From an uncultured Acetatifactor sp. (GTDB lineage Bacteria > Bacillota > Clostridia > Lachnospirales > Lachnospiraceae): a stretch of DNA of 16,121 nt. Below the pieces are notes generated by a model that was not told where the DNA came from, did not search any database, and was given only the letters and a program-made list of their open reading frames with translations. The translations under genes and the position numbers were made by a program. This document shows, piece by piece, positions 1 to 7,282 of this stretch. The first letter of the stretch is position 1. Each line of letters begins with the position of its first letter. The stretch is from contig NZ_CAJUCP010000022.1 of NCBI RefSeq assembly GCF_910585425.1, positions 62,070 through 78,190 of the forward strand. The letters are read 5' to 3'.

Positions 1-9
1 GCGTTCTCC

Positions 10-42
10 GGGACGTTACTGTTTCCAGTTCCGTAACGTCCC
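10..42. repeat. 10-bp perfect inverted repeat (stem-loop) downstream of the FecR lipoprotein gene
   Basis: Bases 10-19 (gggacgttac) are the exact reverse complement of bases 33-42, with a 13-base loop. No T-run follows on either strand, so it is not a textbook intrinsic terminator. It lies about 100 bases past the stop of the minus-strand lipoprotein gene and may mark its 3' end. The remaining bases 43-141 hold nothing else I can support. Confidence 0.5.
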
Positions 43-141
43 TTCCAACACCACCTCAGCACAATACCATTTCGGCGGAGAAATCCCTTTCCTTAAGGGT
101 TTATTAGGGAATCCCTGTCGCCTCCTTCGCTTTTTCTGCTG

Positions 142-1302
142 TTACCACGCGCCCTCAATGGATACCAGCTCGCGCACCAGAGTATATTTGCCCTGCACAG
201 CTTCAACATCCGAAAGTTCTGAAGAAGAGTCATAATATTCATAATTCCATGGTACAAACCCGCTTTCATCGTGGGCAGCCACTCTACCCTGATTTATGTG
301 ATCTACTGTACCCCAGTCTCTGAAGCTTCCATCCTCTTGAGCTGCGGATCCATAATACCAACAATAATTGGATTTGCCATCATCCTTCCTAAGCCGCTCT
401 CGACACACAAATAATTTCCCGTTGTATTCGACCAGCGAATATAATACAGTATCGCTGTCTCTATTTCCGCCCATACTATGCAACTTTTTAAGCCCATCCG
501 GTTCGTTTCGATAGATACTTATCGAATCGTGGTTGTTTTCTCCTTTATTGATTACCAGAAATTCCGGACTGCCGTCCCCCTCGAAGTCGATAATTTCGGA
601 GTACACAACCTCCATATCCGGCCTCTCAGCCAGTATGCTCAGCAGCTCCTCATAAGAGGTTGGGAATTTGATTCCGCAGGCATCGGAAACAGCCTGCTCC
701 AAATCACTGTCATCCAAAATCTCCTTCTGTACAAACTCGGGGACATTTTCGTAGGTAAACTCTATCACATCAAGCTCGCCTTCCTTCCTCAAGATGGCCA
801 TCTCCCCTGCGCCGATACTGGCTGTCTGATCCCCGGCGGTGACGGTCACAGTCCCCTCCAGCAGGGCGGCGGTGTTCTCCGTCACCCACCCGCAGGTGCC
901 CCGGATACCAAGCATCATGGTGGATGTAGTAATATCCATGGTTTCATCGTCAGCCAGGGGTTCGGTGACATTGAACAACATACTTCCGGATTTCACGTTG
1001 ATCTCCAGCTTTTTGCCCTCCTTGGCAATCTCAATTTCACTGCCGGCATCCAGCTTGGCCAGCTTCACTTTGTCCAGATCGATCCAGGCGTAGCTCTCCG
1101 CCTGGGTGCCCACTCCGTAGCCGGAGTACAACCCCAGGTTCTCCTGGGGTTCCACAGCTTTGCCCTCGCTGTCGGATACAGCTACCGTCCCCTCGGCCTT
1201 TCGCAGGTGCATGGTGGCGGCGGAGTTTCCGCCCGCGCAGGCGGTCAACAGCACAGCCGCGGCCAGGGTCAGGGCGGTCAGTCGGGGAATTGTCTTTTTC
1301 AT
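142..1302 (-). CDS. FecR-domain lipoprotein with an unrelated-looking C-terminal domain
   Basis: The 386-residue product begins with a lipoprotein signal peptide: KK at residues 2-3, a hydrophobic stretch, and lipobox LTAC with the lipidated Cys at residue 22. It should therefore sit on the outer face of the membrane. Residues about 30-170 resemble a FecR domain: a charged beta-rich segment, then GSMLFNV and MLGIRGTCGWV, which fits the FecR 'tP.gv.lRGT' pattern. Residues about 175-386 form a different domain; IDFEGDGSPEFLVI near residue 240 looks like a single FG-GAP/calcium-loop type motif. The start is supported by AGAGGAAG about 8 bases upstream. FecR in Gram-negatives relays signals to ECF sigma factors, but no sigma factor or TonB receptor is nearby, so only an envelope role is inferred. 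GC is markedly lower in the C-terminal half, which suggests domain fusion. Confidence 0.85.
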   Translation of the reverse strand: MKKTIPRLTALTLAAAVLLTACAGGNSAATMHLRKAEGTVAVSDSEGKAVEPQENLGLYSGYGVGTQAESYAWIDLDKVKLAKLDAGSEIEIAKEGKKLEINVKSGSMLFNVTEPLADDETMDITTSTMMLGIRGTCGWVTENTAALLEGTVTVTAGDQTASIGAGEMAILRKEGELDVIEFTYENVPEFVQKEILDDSDLEQAVSDACGIKFPTSYEELLSILAERPDMEVVYSEIIDFEGDGSPEFLVINKGENNHDSISIYRNEPDGLKKLHSMGGNRDSDTVLYSLVEYNGKLFVCRERLRKDDGKSNYCWYYGSAAQEDGSFRDWGTVDHINQGRVAAHDESGFVPWNYEYYDSSSELSDVEAVQGKYTLVRELVSIEGAW

Positions 1303-1454
1303 GTCTTTTCTTCCTCTCTAATCGTCATATTCCTTTCGTCTCCGATGGATTGGGCGCGTCACTTTTCAAGCCTGCTGTTTGATACCGGATACCGTACAGA
1401 GGCCCGGCGAAGATATAAGTGCGGCCAGCTCTTTCTCCTTGCATCCTCCACTTA

Positions 1455-1552
1455 GGAACCGTCCAGAAATAACTTTTCAAGAGTTATTTCTGGTTCCGGC
1501 TAATTGCGAAGCAATTTGCCGGAATTGTCAAAAATAATTTTTTGACAATTCC
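1455..1552. repeat. Three consecutive hairpins (palindromic intergenic element)
   Basis: Hairpin A pairs 1463-1474 with 1482-1493 (12 bp perfect, 7-base loop); ggaa at 1455-1458 pairs further with ttcc at 1494-1497. Hairpin B pairs 1498-1507 with 1511-1520 (ggc and aattgc arms, one mismatch). Hairpin C pairs 1521-1534 with 1539-1552 (14 bp perfect, 4-base loop). They abut with no gap, and the 98-bp block starts GGAA and ends TTCC. It lies 8 bases after the peptidase stop codon and could end that transcript, but no T-tract follows. The rest of 1303-1454 (upstream of the lipoprotein) shows only its ribosome site. Confidence 0.75.
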
Positions 1553-1560
1553 TTAGCCCT

Positions 1561-2823
1561 CTAGGAAACGGCCACACAGCCCTTCCGCATGGTATCCTCA
1601 ATCTCCTCCATGGTCCTGGGCGTGATTGCCGACAGGTTCTCGCATCCGCCCTCCGTCACCAGGCAATTGTCCTCCAGCCGGAAACCGATGCCCCACTCCT
1701 CGTGGTAGATCCCGATGTCCACACAGAACACCATGCCCGGCGCGATGAACTGCGGCCGCTCCACCACATCGTGCACGTCATACCCCACATGATGGGAGCC
1801 GCCGTGCCACATATAAGTCCCGATCTCCTCCACGTCCTTCAGCACGCCCGCGTCCTTCAGCAGACCCGCATTATACCGCCTGGCCTCCCTGTCCACATCC
1901 TCCATGGCCATGCCCGGCTTAATCATGCCGAACATATGGTTGGATGTGTTCAGCGCGCACTCATACAAAAGCCTCTGCCTCTCATTATACTTCCCGTTGC
2001 AGGGCCAGCCCCTGGACACATCCGTCATCAGATTGTCGTACCAGGCCCCCACATCGTTCAAAATCATATCCCCGTCCTGGGCCTGCCCCTTATAAGCATA
2101 ATAATGAATGCAGAAATTATTCCTTCCCGCGGAAATGATGGAAGGGAATGCCGGCCCCTGAGGCCCATGCTGCCCCAGCGCATAATCGAACACAGCCTTG
2201 TACTGATACTCGTACATCCCCGGCCTGGAAGCCTTCATCATAGCCACGATTCCGTCCCGGGTAATCTTCTCCGCCTCCCGGATGGCCTCTATCTCACAGG
2301 GCTGCTTGATCGTGCGCAGCCTCCTCAGGATAGCCCCCGCGTCCTCGATCCGCAGGAACGGATAATCCACCGCCGCCCGCCTGCACAGCTTGTGGGCCGG
2401 CGTCTCCCTGTCGATTGGCTGCGCCCGGTAAGTATCCAGATACAACTGCCCATAATTTCCCAGAGAAGCCAGCTTATGGAAATCCGCCTCAAAACTCTCC
2501 ACAAAAGCCACATCCCCGATACCCGACAGCTCCGCCGCCCGGTCCGGCTTAATCCTCTCCCCCGTCCAGCGCTCCTTCATCAGATCCGGCGGCAGGATAT
2601 AAATCCGCTCCCCCGTATTCCCCTCCGAATCCTTCCAGGCCAACAGCACGAACTCCTTACTGTCCAGCCCCGTCAGATACAGAAAATTCCTGTCCGTATA
2701 GAACGGATACTGCTCGTCATTGGTCTTGCAGACCTCCGTCCCCGAAAACATCACCCACAGCGAATTCGGCTTCATCTCCCGATACGCCCTCTCCCTGTTC
2801 CCCTTGTGAAATTCCTTATCCAT
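1561..2823 (-). CDS. pepP: M24B metallopeptidase, Xaa-Pro aminopeptidase
   Basis: This cytosolic enzyme should release the N-terminal residue from peptides with proline at position 2, using two divalent metals. Numbered from the ATG at 2844, the pita-bread fold carries the expected ligands Asp264 (NDVG), Asp275 (TDVSR), His351 (GGSHHVG) and Glu391 (RLEDN). His347 and His358 match the other E. coli PepP active-site histidines. The ligand equivalent to PepP Glu383 is Asp376 here (CVDIG, where PepP has TVEPG). The N-terminal creatinase-like domain is residues about 10-170. I choose the start at 2823: GAGGA lies 8 bases before it, and a TTGACA-N16-CATAAT promoter predicts RNA starting near 2855. 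The ATG at 2844 would have almost no leader and no ribosome site. Length (420 residues) fits the family. The gene has its own promoter, so it is probably not part of the sugar operon. Confidence 0.92.
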   Translation of the reverse strand: MDKEFHKGNRERAYREMKPNSLWVMFSGTEVCKTNDEQYPFYTDRNFLYLTGLDSKEFVLLAWKDSEGNTGERIYILPPDLMKERWTGERIKPDRAAELSGIGDVAFVESFEADFHKLASLGNYGQLYLDTYRAQPIDRETPAHKLCRRAAVDYPFLRIEDAGAILRRLRTIKQPCEIEAIREAEKITRDGIVAMMKASRPGMYEYQYKAVFDYALGQHGPQGPAFPSIISAGRNNFCIHYYAYKGQAQDGDMILNDVGAWYDNLMTDVSRGWPCNGKYNERQRLLYECALNTSNHMFGMIKPGMAMEDVDREARRYNAGLLKDAGVLKDVEEIGTYMWHGGSHHVGYDVHDVVERPQFIAPGMVFCVDIGIYHEEWGIGFRLEDNCLVTEGGCENLSAITPRTMEEIEDTMRKGCVAVS

Positions 2824-2861
2824 TCCCTCATTCCTCGCTTCCATACATTATCCCACATCTA

Positions 2862-2889
2862 ATTATGCACTTTTCATCCCACTTGTCAA
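2862..2889 (-). promoter_or_regulatory. Consensus sigma-A-type promoter for the Xaa-Pro aminopeptidase
   Basis: On the minus strand TTGACA (2889-2884, perfect -35) is followed after 16 bases by CATAAT (2867-2862, five of six to TATAAT). Transcription would start near 2855, giving a leader of about 32 bases to the ATG at 2823. This supports the shorter start for the peptidase. Confidence 0.6.
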
Positions 2890-2943
2890 ACACATCATTC
2901 CAAACAAAAATCCACGCCCTGCCCCCAACCCCCTCCCCTCTCC

Positions 2944-3331
2944 AACCTGCCGCAAAACAGGAGACCAAGGCCGGGCAGGCTCGCGACACCACCGAGGGGT
3001 GCCCTTAGTGCAGATGAAGTCCCCTGCTTGCACAGACTAAGCAGCGGTTCTTTCGCCCGCTACGCCCTAAGCCCCCAACCTGCCGCAAAACAGGCGACCA
3101 AGGCCGGGCAGGCTCGCGACAACACCGAGGGGTGCCCTTAGTGCAAATGAAATCCACCGCTTACGCAGACTAAGGCGCGGTTCTTTCACCCACTGCGCCC
3201 TAATCCCCCTCAACCTGCCGCAAAACAGGAGGCCGGGGACGGGCGGGCTTTGCGACAGCACCAAGGGGTGCCCTTAGTGCAGATGAAATCCACTGCTTAC
3301 GCAGACTAAGGCGCGGTTCTTTCGCGCCCTA
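2944..3331. repeat. Three tandem copies of a ~134-bp intergenic repeat
   Basis: Copies begin at 2944, 3077 and 3212, each with aacctgccgcaaaacagg. The spacing is 133 and 135 bases; the third copy ends near 3331. Each copy contains ggggtgcccttagtgca and, further on, gcggttcttt. Each also has an internal inverted repeat, ccttagt...actaagg (3136-3142/3169-3175 and 3272-3278/3305-3311; cttagt/actaag in copy 1). The copies are adjacent without unique spacers, so this is not a CRISPR array. A 65-codon frame crosses it on the minus strand, but has no ribosome site, and I do not call it a gene. The block fills the gap between the glycosidase operon end and the peptidase promoter. Confidence 0.85.
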
Positions 3332-3374
3332 GTCGAAGTTAGCAGTTAGTTCATCGGAACGTTACCCCTGCCGA

Positions 3375-3400
3375 GCAAAGCCCGCCCGGCCCCGGCCTCC
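3375..3400. repeat. Inverted partial copy of the tandem repeat
   Basis: Bases 3375-3400 are the reverse complement of 3228-3253 in the third tandem copy, with 25 of 26 bases matching. Looser similarity continues to about 3416. The pair could form a long-range GC-rich stem enclosing most of copy 3, just after the stop codon of the upstream glycosidase gene. It may be a terminator-like or processing structure, or the remnant of a fourth, inverted copy. Confidence 0.7.
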
Positions 3401-3450
3401 GTCCCTCCGCCGCAGATTACCTCTTCCGCATCCGGCCTCCGCCGCAAACC

Positions 3451-6351
3451 CTAAACCCGCTCCAGCAGAAACCTCATCTCCCCCTCCGGCACAGGCAGCT
3501 CACACCACTCCCCGTCCCGCAGAATCACATCCGTCCCCGCCAGCCGATAATCCCCAAAACCTTCCATCAAAACCCGCGCCCTCAGCGCCTCCCTCTTCCA
3601 AGGCCCGGACACCGCCTTCAGCTCAATCCGCTCAAAGCCCTCGCCCAGCAAAACACCGTCCTCCAGGCTCCATTCCCCATAATCGCACTCCGCATGGATA
3701 CGCCCCTCTGCCCCGATATAATGGAACCGCCGCCCCACGCCATCCCGGCATGTGACCCGCAGCCCCTCCCGAGCTTCCTCCAGGGACCCTCCGTAGCACA
3801 CCCTGCCGAAGACCGGATCCTCCGCCACCACCGTGGCAGCCCCTCTCAGCCCTCCGCAGAACCCCAGGTCGATCTCACAGGAATAATACCATGCCCCGCC
3901 GTGATGGGGCTGGTTCAGCCAGGTCTCCCCGCCGTAGAGCGGTTCAAACCCCCCGCTGGCGCAGCCGTCCTTCTCCTTCCCCGGGAACCAGTAGCCATAC
4001 CCGCTCTCCTCGTCCCCGCAGTTCAACAGCGCCCAGCTCCCCAGCAGGGACCCATAGGCCAGCCGCAGCATCCCGAATGGCTCCTGCGCGTAATAACACG
4101 CATAATCCAACAGGGAATCTCCGCCCATCTGGGTCATATAGCTCAGCGTATAGTGCAGATTGTCCCCCCGGTAATCGCTGCCATACCAGAAATACGCAGG
4201 CTCCAGCAGCCCCCTGCAGGCCACATTGCAGGCCGTCTGGTTCTCCATGAACTCCACAGCCCTGCCATAGTCCATATCCTCACCGTAGGGAAGCTTCCTG
4301 CAGCGCATCTCCGCCGTCTCCAGCGCCCTGGCCGCCAGCACATGGGTGCTCTCGAAGCCCGTGGTATCGAAGGGATACTCGGAGCCGAACACGTCCTTGC
4401 ACTCCTTCACGAAATACCCCATCTTCCGGTTCCAGTGCCCCTCCAGCACCTGGGCCTCCAGCTCCATCTTCTCCCGCTTCAGGGCCTCTATGATCTCCGG
4501 GATAGCCAGCTCATTGTAGAACCCTGTCTCATAGGCCGACCAGCCCTCCAGCTCCGCCGGAACCGTGAACAGAGCCCTGGCCGTGCCGTAAGCCCGCTGC
4601 AGATACTCTTTTGCAGACAGTCTTGTAGTGATATTCTCCGCAAAAGCCGCCACCTGGTACATATTGTAATACATCAGCGCGATGTGTGGATAGTCGTACA
4701 CACGCCACAGATGGGTCCGCCCTCTGTTCCCCGGATCCTCCGACTCCCGCAGCACATGCCAGTCCGGGATGCCGTAGATTCCGTAGGGGAAAGGCTCATC
4801 CGTCCTCTGCTGCAGCCCGCCCCAGACGAAATGCTGGATATAGTCGTCCAGCGCGTCCACCTGGGCCTGATCCGGGCACACGGTCTGGGCCGAGGAGAGG
4901 AATGCCGGCTTGGAGAGCCCCGGATCGTCACAAGTCACCTCGTAGATCCGCCAGCCGCCGATTTTATCGTAATTGTCAGGGCTAAGGACCGCCCCCGTCT
5001 CATTGTTGTACTCGGCCAGCAGCCCGTTGTACCATTTCTCTTCGTCCCTGATCTGCTTGCCCGCGATGAAAGCCGCCCGCTTCCCAAGCATGGTCCGCAC
5101 GTCCTGCGTGACGAAATAATATATATTCATATACTTTCCGCCGTAATCCACCCGGACTGTGCGCTCGCCCAGCTGCCGGAAAGCGATCCGGAAGATGTGG
5201 TATGCCCCATTGATCCCCAGGGCCTCCACTTCCGCATCCTCCGCCTCCACCCGGATTCCTTCCTCCGCAGAGACCGTCCAGGCCGCTTCCGCTCCAGAAC
5301 TCCTTCCTTCCGCTGAGGCCATCCGGGCCGCTTCCGCCCCCGAATCCCTTCCTTCCGCAGAGACCGTCCGGGCCGCTTCCGCCCCCGAGTTCCTTCCCTC
5401 CGCCGAAATCGCTTCCGCGCCCTCTCCGGCCGTCAGGCGTCCCGCCGCTTCCGGATTGCCTCCGTCAGCCTGCGTCGCTTCCACCCCGAACCTCCTGACC
5501 GCTTCCGGCTTCCACCGCAGAGCCAGCAGCACCGGCTGCTCCCTGGGAACCGTATACCCCGGGATGCTCTCCGCCATCACCTGCCCCTGCTCCACCAGGC
5601 GGCTCCGGCAGTCCTCATAATCCCCGGCGAACAGCATCCTCCCCCGGTAGCGATAGCACTCGCCGGGCTCCAGCTGGACGCTCACCGGCGCGATCCGCAG
5701 CTTCGCGCCCTCCTCCGCCCTCTTCGCGCCGATTCCGCCGCTTAAGCTGTAGAGGATCACCACGCCCTTGCCATCCGTCCCATCCCGCCCGGGAATGGGT
5801 TCCAGAATCTCCTCCTCATAGTGGGTCCACTGGCTGTCCCCCCAGGGCAGCACCGCCAGAAGGCTTCCCTTGCCGTCACAGCGGTACAGCGTGGAATGGG
5901 AGCCATGGCCGGAGATGAAATGATGCCCTATCACCTCCCGCCCCGTGTCGCCGCCCCAGGTGAACTTGGTATGGCAGGCCAGCCGCAGGCCGAAGTCCAG
6001 GAGCCGCACCGGTTCCGAACACACGTTCTCTACCAGAATCTCCTGCTCTATCACCTCTCCCAGGCGGAAGCGGACCGTGACCTTCAGCTCCTCCCCCTGA
6101 ACGCCGCCCTCATACCTTACGGAGCGTCCCCGCACCACAGGCGCGCCGTCGGCAAAGCCCTGGTCCCCCAGAGGCTGCCACTGCTTCCTCTCCTCACCCT
6201 TCTCCCAGGTCAGATAGAGGTTCCCGTACCCTTTTTCCTCATTGAGATAGGGGATGTTGTCACCATCCCCCATCATAGACACCGAACGGATTGTACCGTC
6301 CTGAATCTGCGCCTTGAACCGGCTGTTGCAGAAATAATACTTCTCACCCAT
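3451..6351 (-). CDS. Large glycosidase-like protein, tentatively DUF5695 family
   Basis: The 966-residue product has no signal peptide or membrane segment, so it is probably cytosolic. Residues about 1-290 look beta-rich (GH-type sandwich). Residues about 385-830 look like an alpha/alpha barrel rich in aromatic motifs: GGLQQRTDEPFPYGIYGIPDW near 511-531, RVYDYPHIALMYYNMY near 550-565, and FEPLYGGETWLNQPHHGGAWYY near 802-823. The C-terminal ~120 residues are again beta-like. From memory these motifs resemble DUF5695, a family with glycoside-hydrolase-like architecture but no established reaction; I cannot assign a substrate or catalytic residues. Residues 316-360 are three perfect-length 15-residue repeats (SAEGRxSGAEAARTV type) forming a linker. 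The start has AGGA 8 bases upstream, and only 12 bases separate it from the permease stop. It is therefore the last gene of the transporter operon and probably acts on the imported sugar. Confidence 0.8.
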   Translation of the reverse strand: MGEKYYFCNSRFKAQIQDGTIRSVSMMGDGDNIPYLNEEKGYGNLYLTWEKGEERKQWQPLGDQGFADGAPVVRGRSVRYEGGVQGEELKVTVRFRLGEVIEQEILVENVCSEPVRLLDFGLRLACHTKFTWGGDTGREVIGHHFISGHGSHSTLYRCDGKGSLLAVLPWGDSQWTHYEEEILEPIPGRDGTDGKGVVILYSLSGGIGAKRAEEGAKLRIAPVSVQLEPGECYRYRGRMLFAGDYEDCRSRLVEQGQVMAESIPGYTVPREQPVLLALRWKPEAVRRFGVEATQADGGNPEAAGRLTAGEGAEAISAEGRNSGAEAARTVSAEGRDSGAEAARMASAEGRSSGAEAAWTVSAEEGIRVEAEDAEVEALGINGAYHIFRIAFRQLGERTVRVDYGGKYMNIYYFVTQDVRTMLGKRAAFIAGKQIRDEEKWYNGLLAEYNNETGAVLSPDNYDKIGGWRIYEVTCDDPGLSKPAFLSSAQTVCPDQAQVDALDDYIQHFVWGGLQQRTDEPFPYGIYGIPDWHVLRESEDPGNRGRTHLWRVYDYPHIALMYYNMYQVAAFAENITTRLSAKEYLQRAYGTARALFTVPAELEGWSAYETGFYNELAIPEIIEALKREKMELEAQVLEGHWNRKMGYFVKECKDVFGSEYPFDTTGFESTHVLAARALETAEMRCRKLPYGEDMDYGRAVEFMENQTACNVACRGLLEPAYFWYGSDYRGDNLHYTLSYMTQMGGDSLLDYACYYAQEPFGMLRLAYGSLLGSWALLNCGDEESGYGYWFPGKEKDGCASGGFEPLYGGETWLNQPHHGGAWYYSCEIDLGFCGGLRGAATVVAEDPVFGRVCYGGSLEEAREGLRVTCRDGVGRRFHYIGAEGRIHAECDYGEWSLEDGVLLGEGFERIELKAVSGPWKREALRARVLMEGFGDYRLAGTDVILRDGEWCELPVPEGEMRFLLERV
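5272..5406 (-). repeat. Three in-frame 45-bp tandem repeats inside the glycosidase gene
   Basis: Markers such as ggccgcttccgc recur at 5281, 5326 and 5371, exactly 45 bases apart. They encode three 15-residue units (residues 316-330, 331-345, 346-360). The flanking residues 295-315 and 361-372 are also low-complexity Ala/Glu/Gly. The unit length preserves the reading frame, so copy number can change without breaking the gene. It sits between the N-terminal beta domain and the helical domain. Confidence 0.9.
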
Positions 6352-6363
6352 GATTGCTTCCTG

Positions 6364-7266
6364 TTATCCTTTCACTGCTCCTATCGTGATGCCGCCCACA
6401 AAGTATTTCTGGAAGAACGGATAGATACAGACGATCGGGATCGTTACCACCATGGTGGTGGCCGCCCGCACGGAAGATGTGGTCAGGTTCCGCATGGCCT
6501 CGAACTGCTTCTGCTCGCTCAGGAGCTTGGAGGCCTGCTCGCTCTCCATCAGAATCTTCCGCAGGTACACCTGCAGCGTATCCCAGTTTCCGCCGGAGTT
6601 GTAGATCATGACGTCGAACCAGGAATTCCAGTGGCCCACCGCAGTCATGATGGCCGTCGCCGCCATCACCGGCGTGCACAGGGGCAATATCACCCGGAAA
6701 TAGATCGTCAGCTCATTGGCGCCGTCCAGCCTGGCGCTCTCCGCCAGGGAATCAGGCAGCCCCTGGATGAAGGAAGCCATCAGCATCATGAAGTAAGCGC
6801 TGAACAGGGCCGGCAGCCAGTACACCGTGAAGGTGTCCAGCAGACCCAAATTGGAGTACAGCAGGAACGTGGGGATCAGACCGCCGCCGAAGTACATGGT
6901 GATGATGAACACCAGGCGCACGAAGCGCTTGCCCACGAAATGCTGGATGGTGGTGATATAGCCCAAAAGCCCTGTACACATGATGGTCAGGGTGGTGCCC
7001 ACCACGGCACGCAGCACGGAGATCACCGCGCCCTTGGCTATGTTGGTCCTGGTAAAGATATAGGAATAGTCCTCTACGGTGAAGGCCCTGGGCAGGAAGG
7101 CCAGGCCGCCCTTCACCGTGTCCGATCCTTCGTTGAAGGAAATCACAAGCTGGTTCCAGAAGGGGTAGATCATGACGAACGCGAATACCAGCATGAAACA
7201 CACATTGAACACATCGAATATCTTGGATCCTAAACTAGTCTTGATTTTTGTGCCTTTTCTCTTCAC
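6364..7266 (-). CDS. ABC sugar transporter permease, CUT1 family (LplC-like)
   Basis: This is the second inner-membrane subunit of the binding-protein-dependent importer. It has about six hydrophobic segments: one near residues 20-45 ending YPFWNQLVISFNEG, others around 80-105, 115-140 and 150-170, one after the EAA loop, and one near the C-terminus. The cytoplasmic EAA loop that contacts the ATPase reads ESARLDGANELTIYFRVILP. The C-terminus, FVGGITIGAVKG, is typical of LplC-like permeases. I place the start at GTG 7266: GGGGGTGATC eight bases before it nearly matches the 16S-rRNA complement GGAGGTGATC. A GTG at 7275 is also in frame but lies inside that ribosome site. The preceding permease stops 16 bases upstream, indicating one operon. 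The ATPase is not encoded here and is presumably shared from elsewhere in the genome. Confidence 0.93.
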   Translation of the reverse strand: MKRKGTKIKTSLGSKIFDVFNVCFMLVFAFVMIYPFWNQLVISFNEGSDTVKGGLAFLPRAFTVEDYSYIFTRTNIAKGAVISVLRAVVGTTLTIMCTGLLGYITTIQHFVGKRFVRLVFIITMYFGGGLIPTFLLYSNLGLLDTFTVYWLPALFSAYFMMLMASFIQGLPDSLAESARLDGANELTIYFRVILPLCTPVMAATAIMTAVGHWNSWFDVMIYNSGGNWDTLQVYLRKILMESEQASKLLSEQKQFEAMRNLTTSSVRAATTMVVTIPIVCIYPFFQKYFVGGITIGAVKG

Positions 7267-7282
7267 TCTGATCACCCCCGTC

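Noticed and set aside
1521..1552. Canonical intrinsic terminator of the peptidase gene
   Set aside because: The stem is perfect, but no T-run follows on either strand and it is part of a three-hairpin block, so I list it as a palindromic element instead.
478..2862. Plus-strand frames of 325 and 386 codons opposite the FecR lipoprotein and the peptidase
   Set aside because: Both are mirror frames of genes with recognisable motifs; neither has a family signature of its own.
3067..3264. A 65-codon minus-strand frame across the tandem repeats
   Set aside because: It spans one and a half repeat units, whose 133/135-base spacing does not keep frame throughout. It has no ribosome site, and the repeated LFCGRL motif simply reflects the DNA repeat.
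2944..3331. CRISPR array
   Set aside because: Units are about 134 bp, adjacent and without unique spacers, and no cas genes are present.
3694..7233. Plus-strand frames of 540 and 470 codons opposite the glycosidase and permease genes
   Set aside because: Pro/Arg/His-rich antisense translations with no recognisable domain. The minus-strand genes explain the region.
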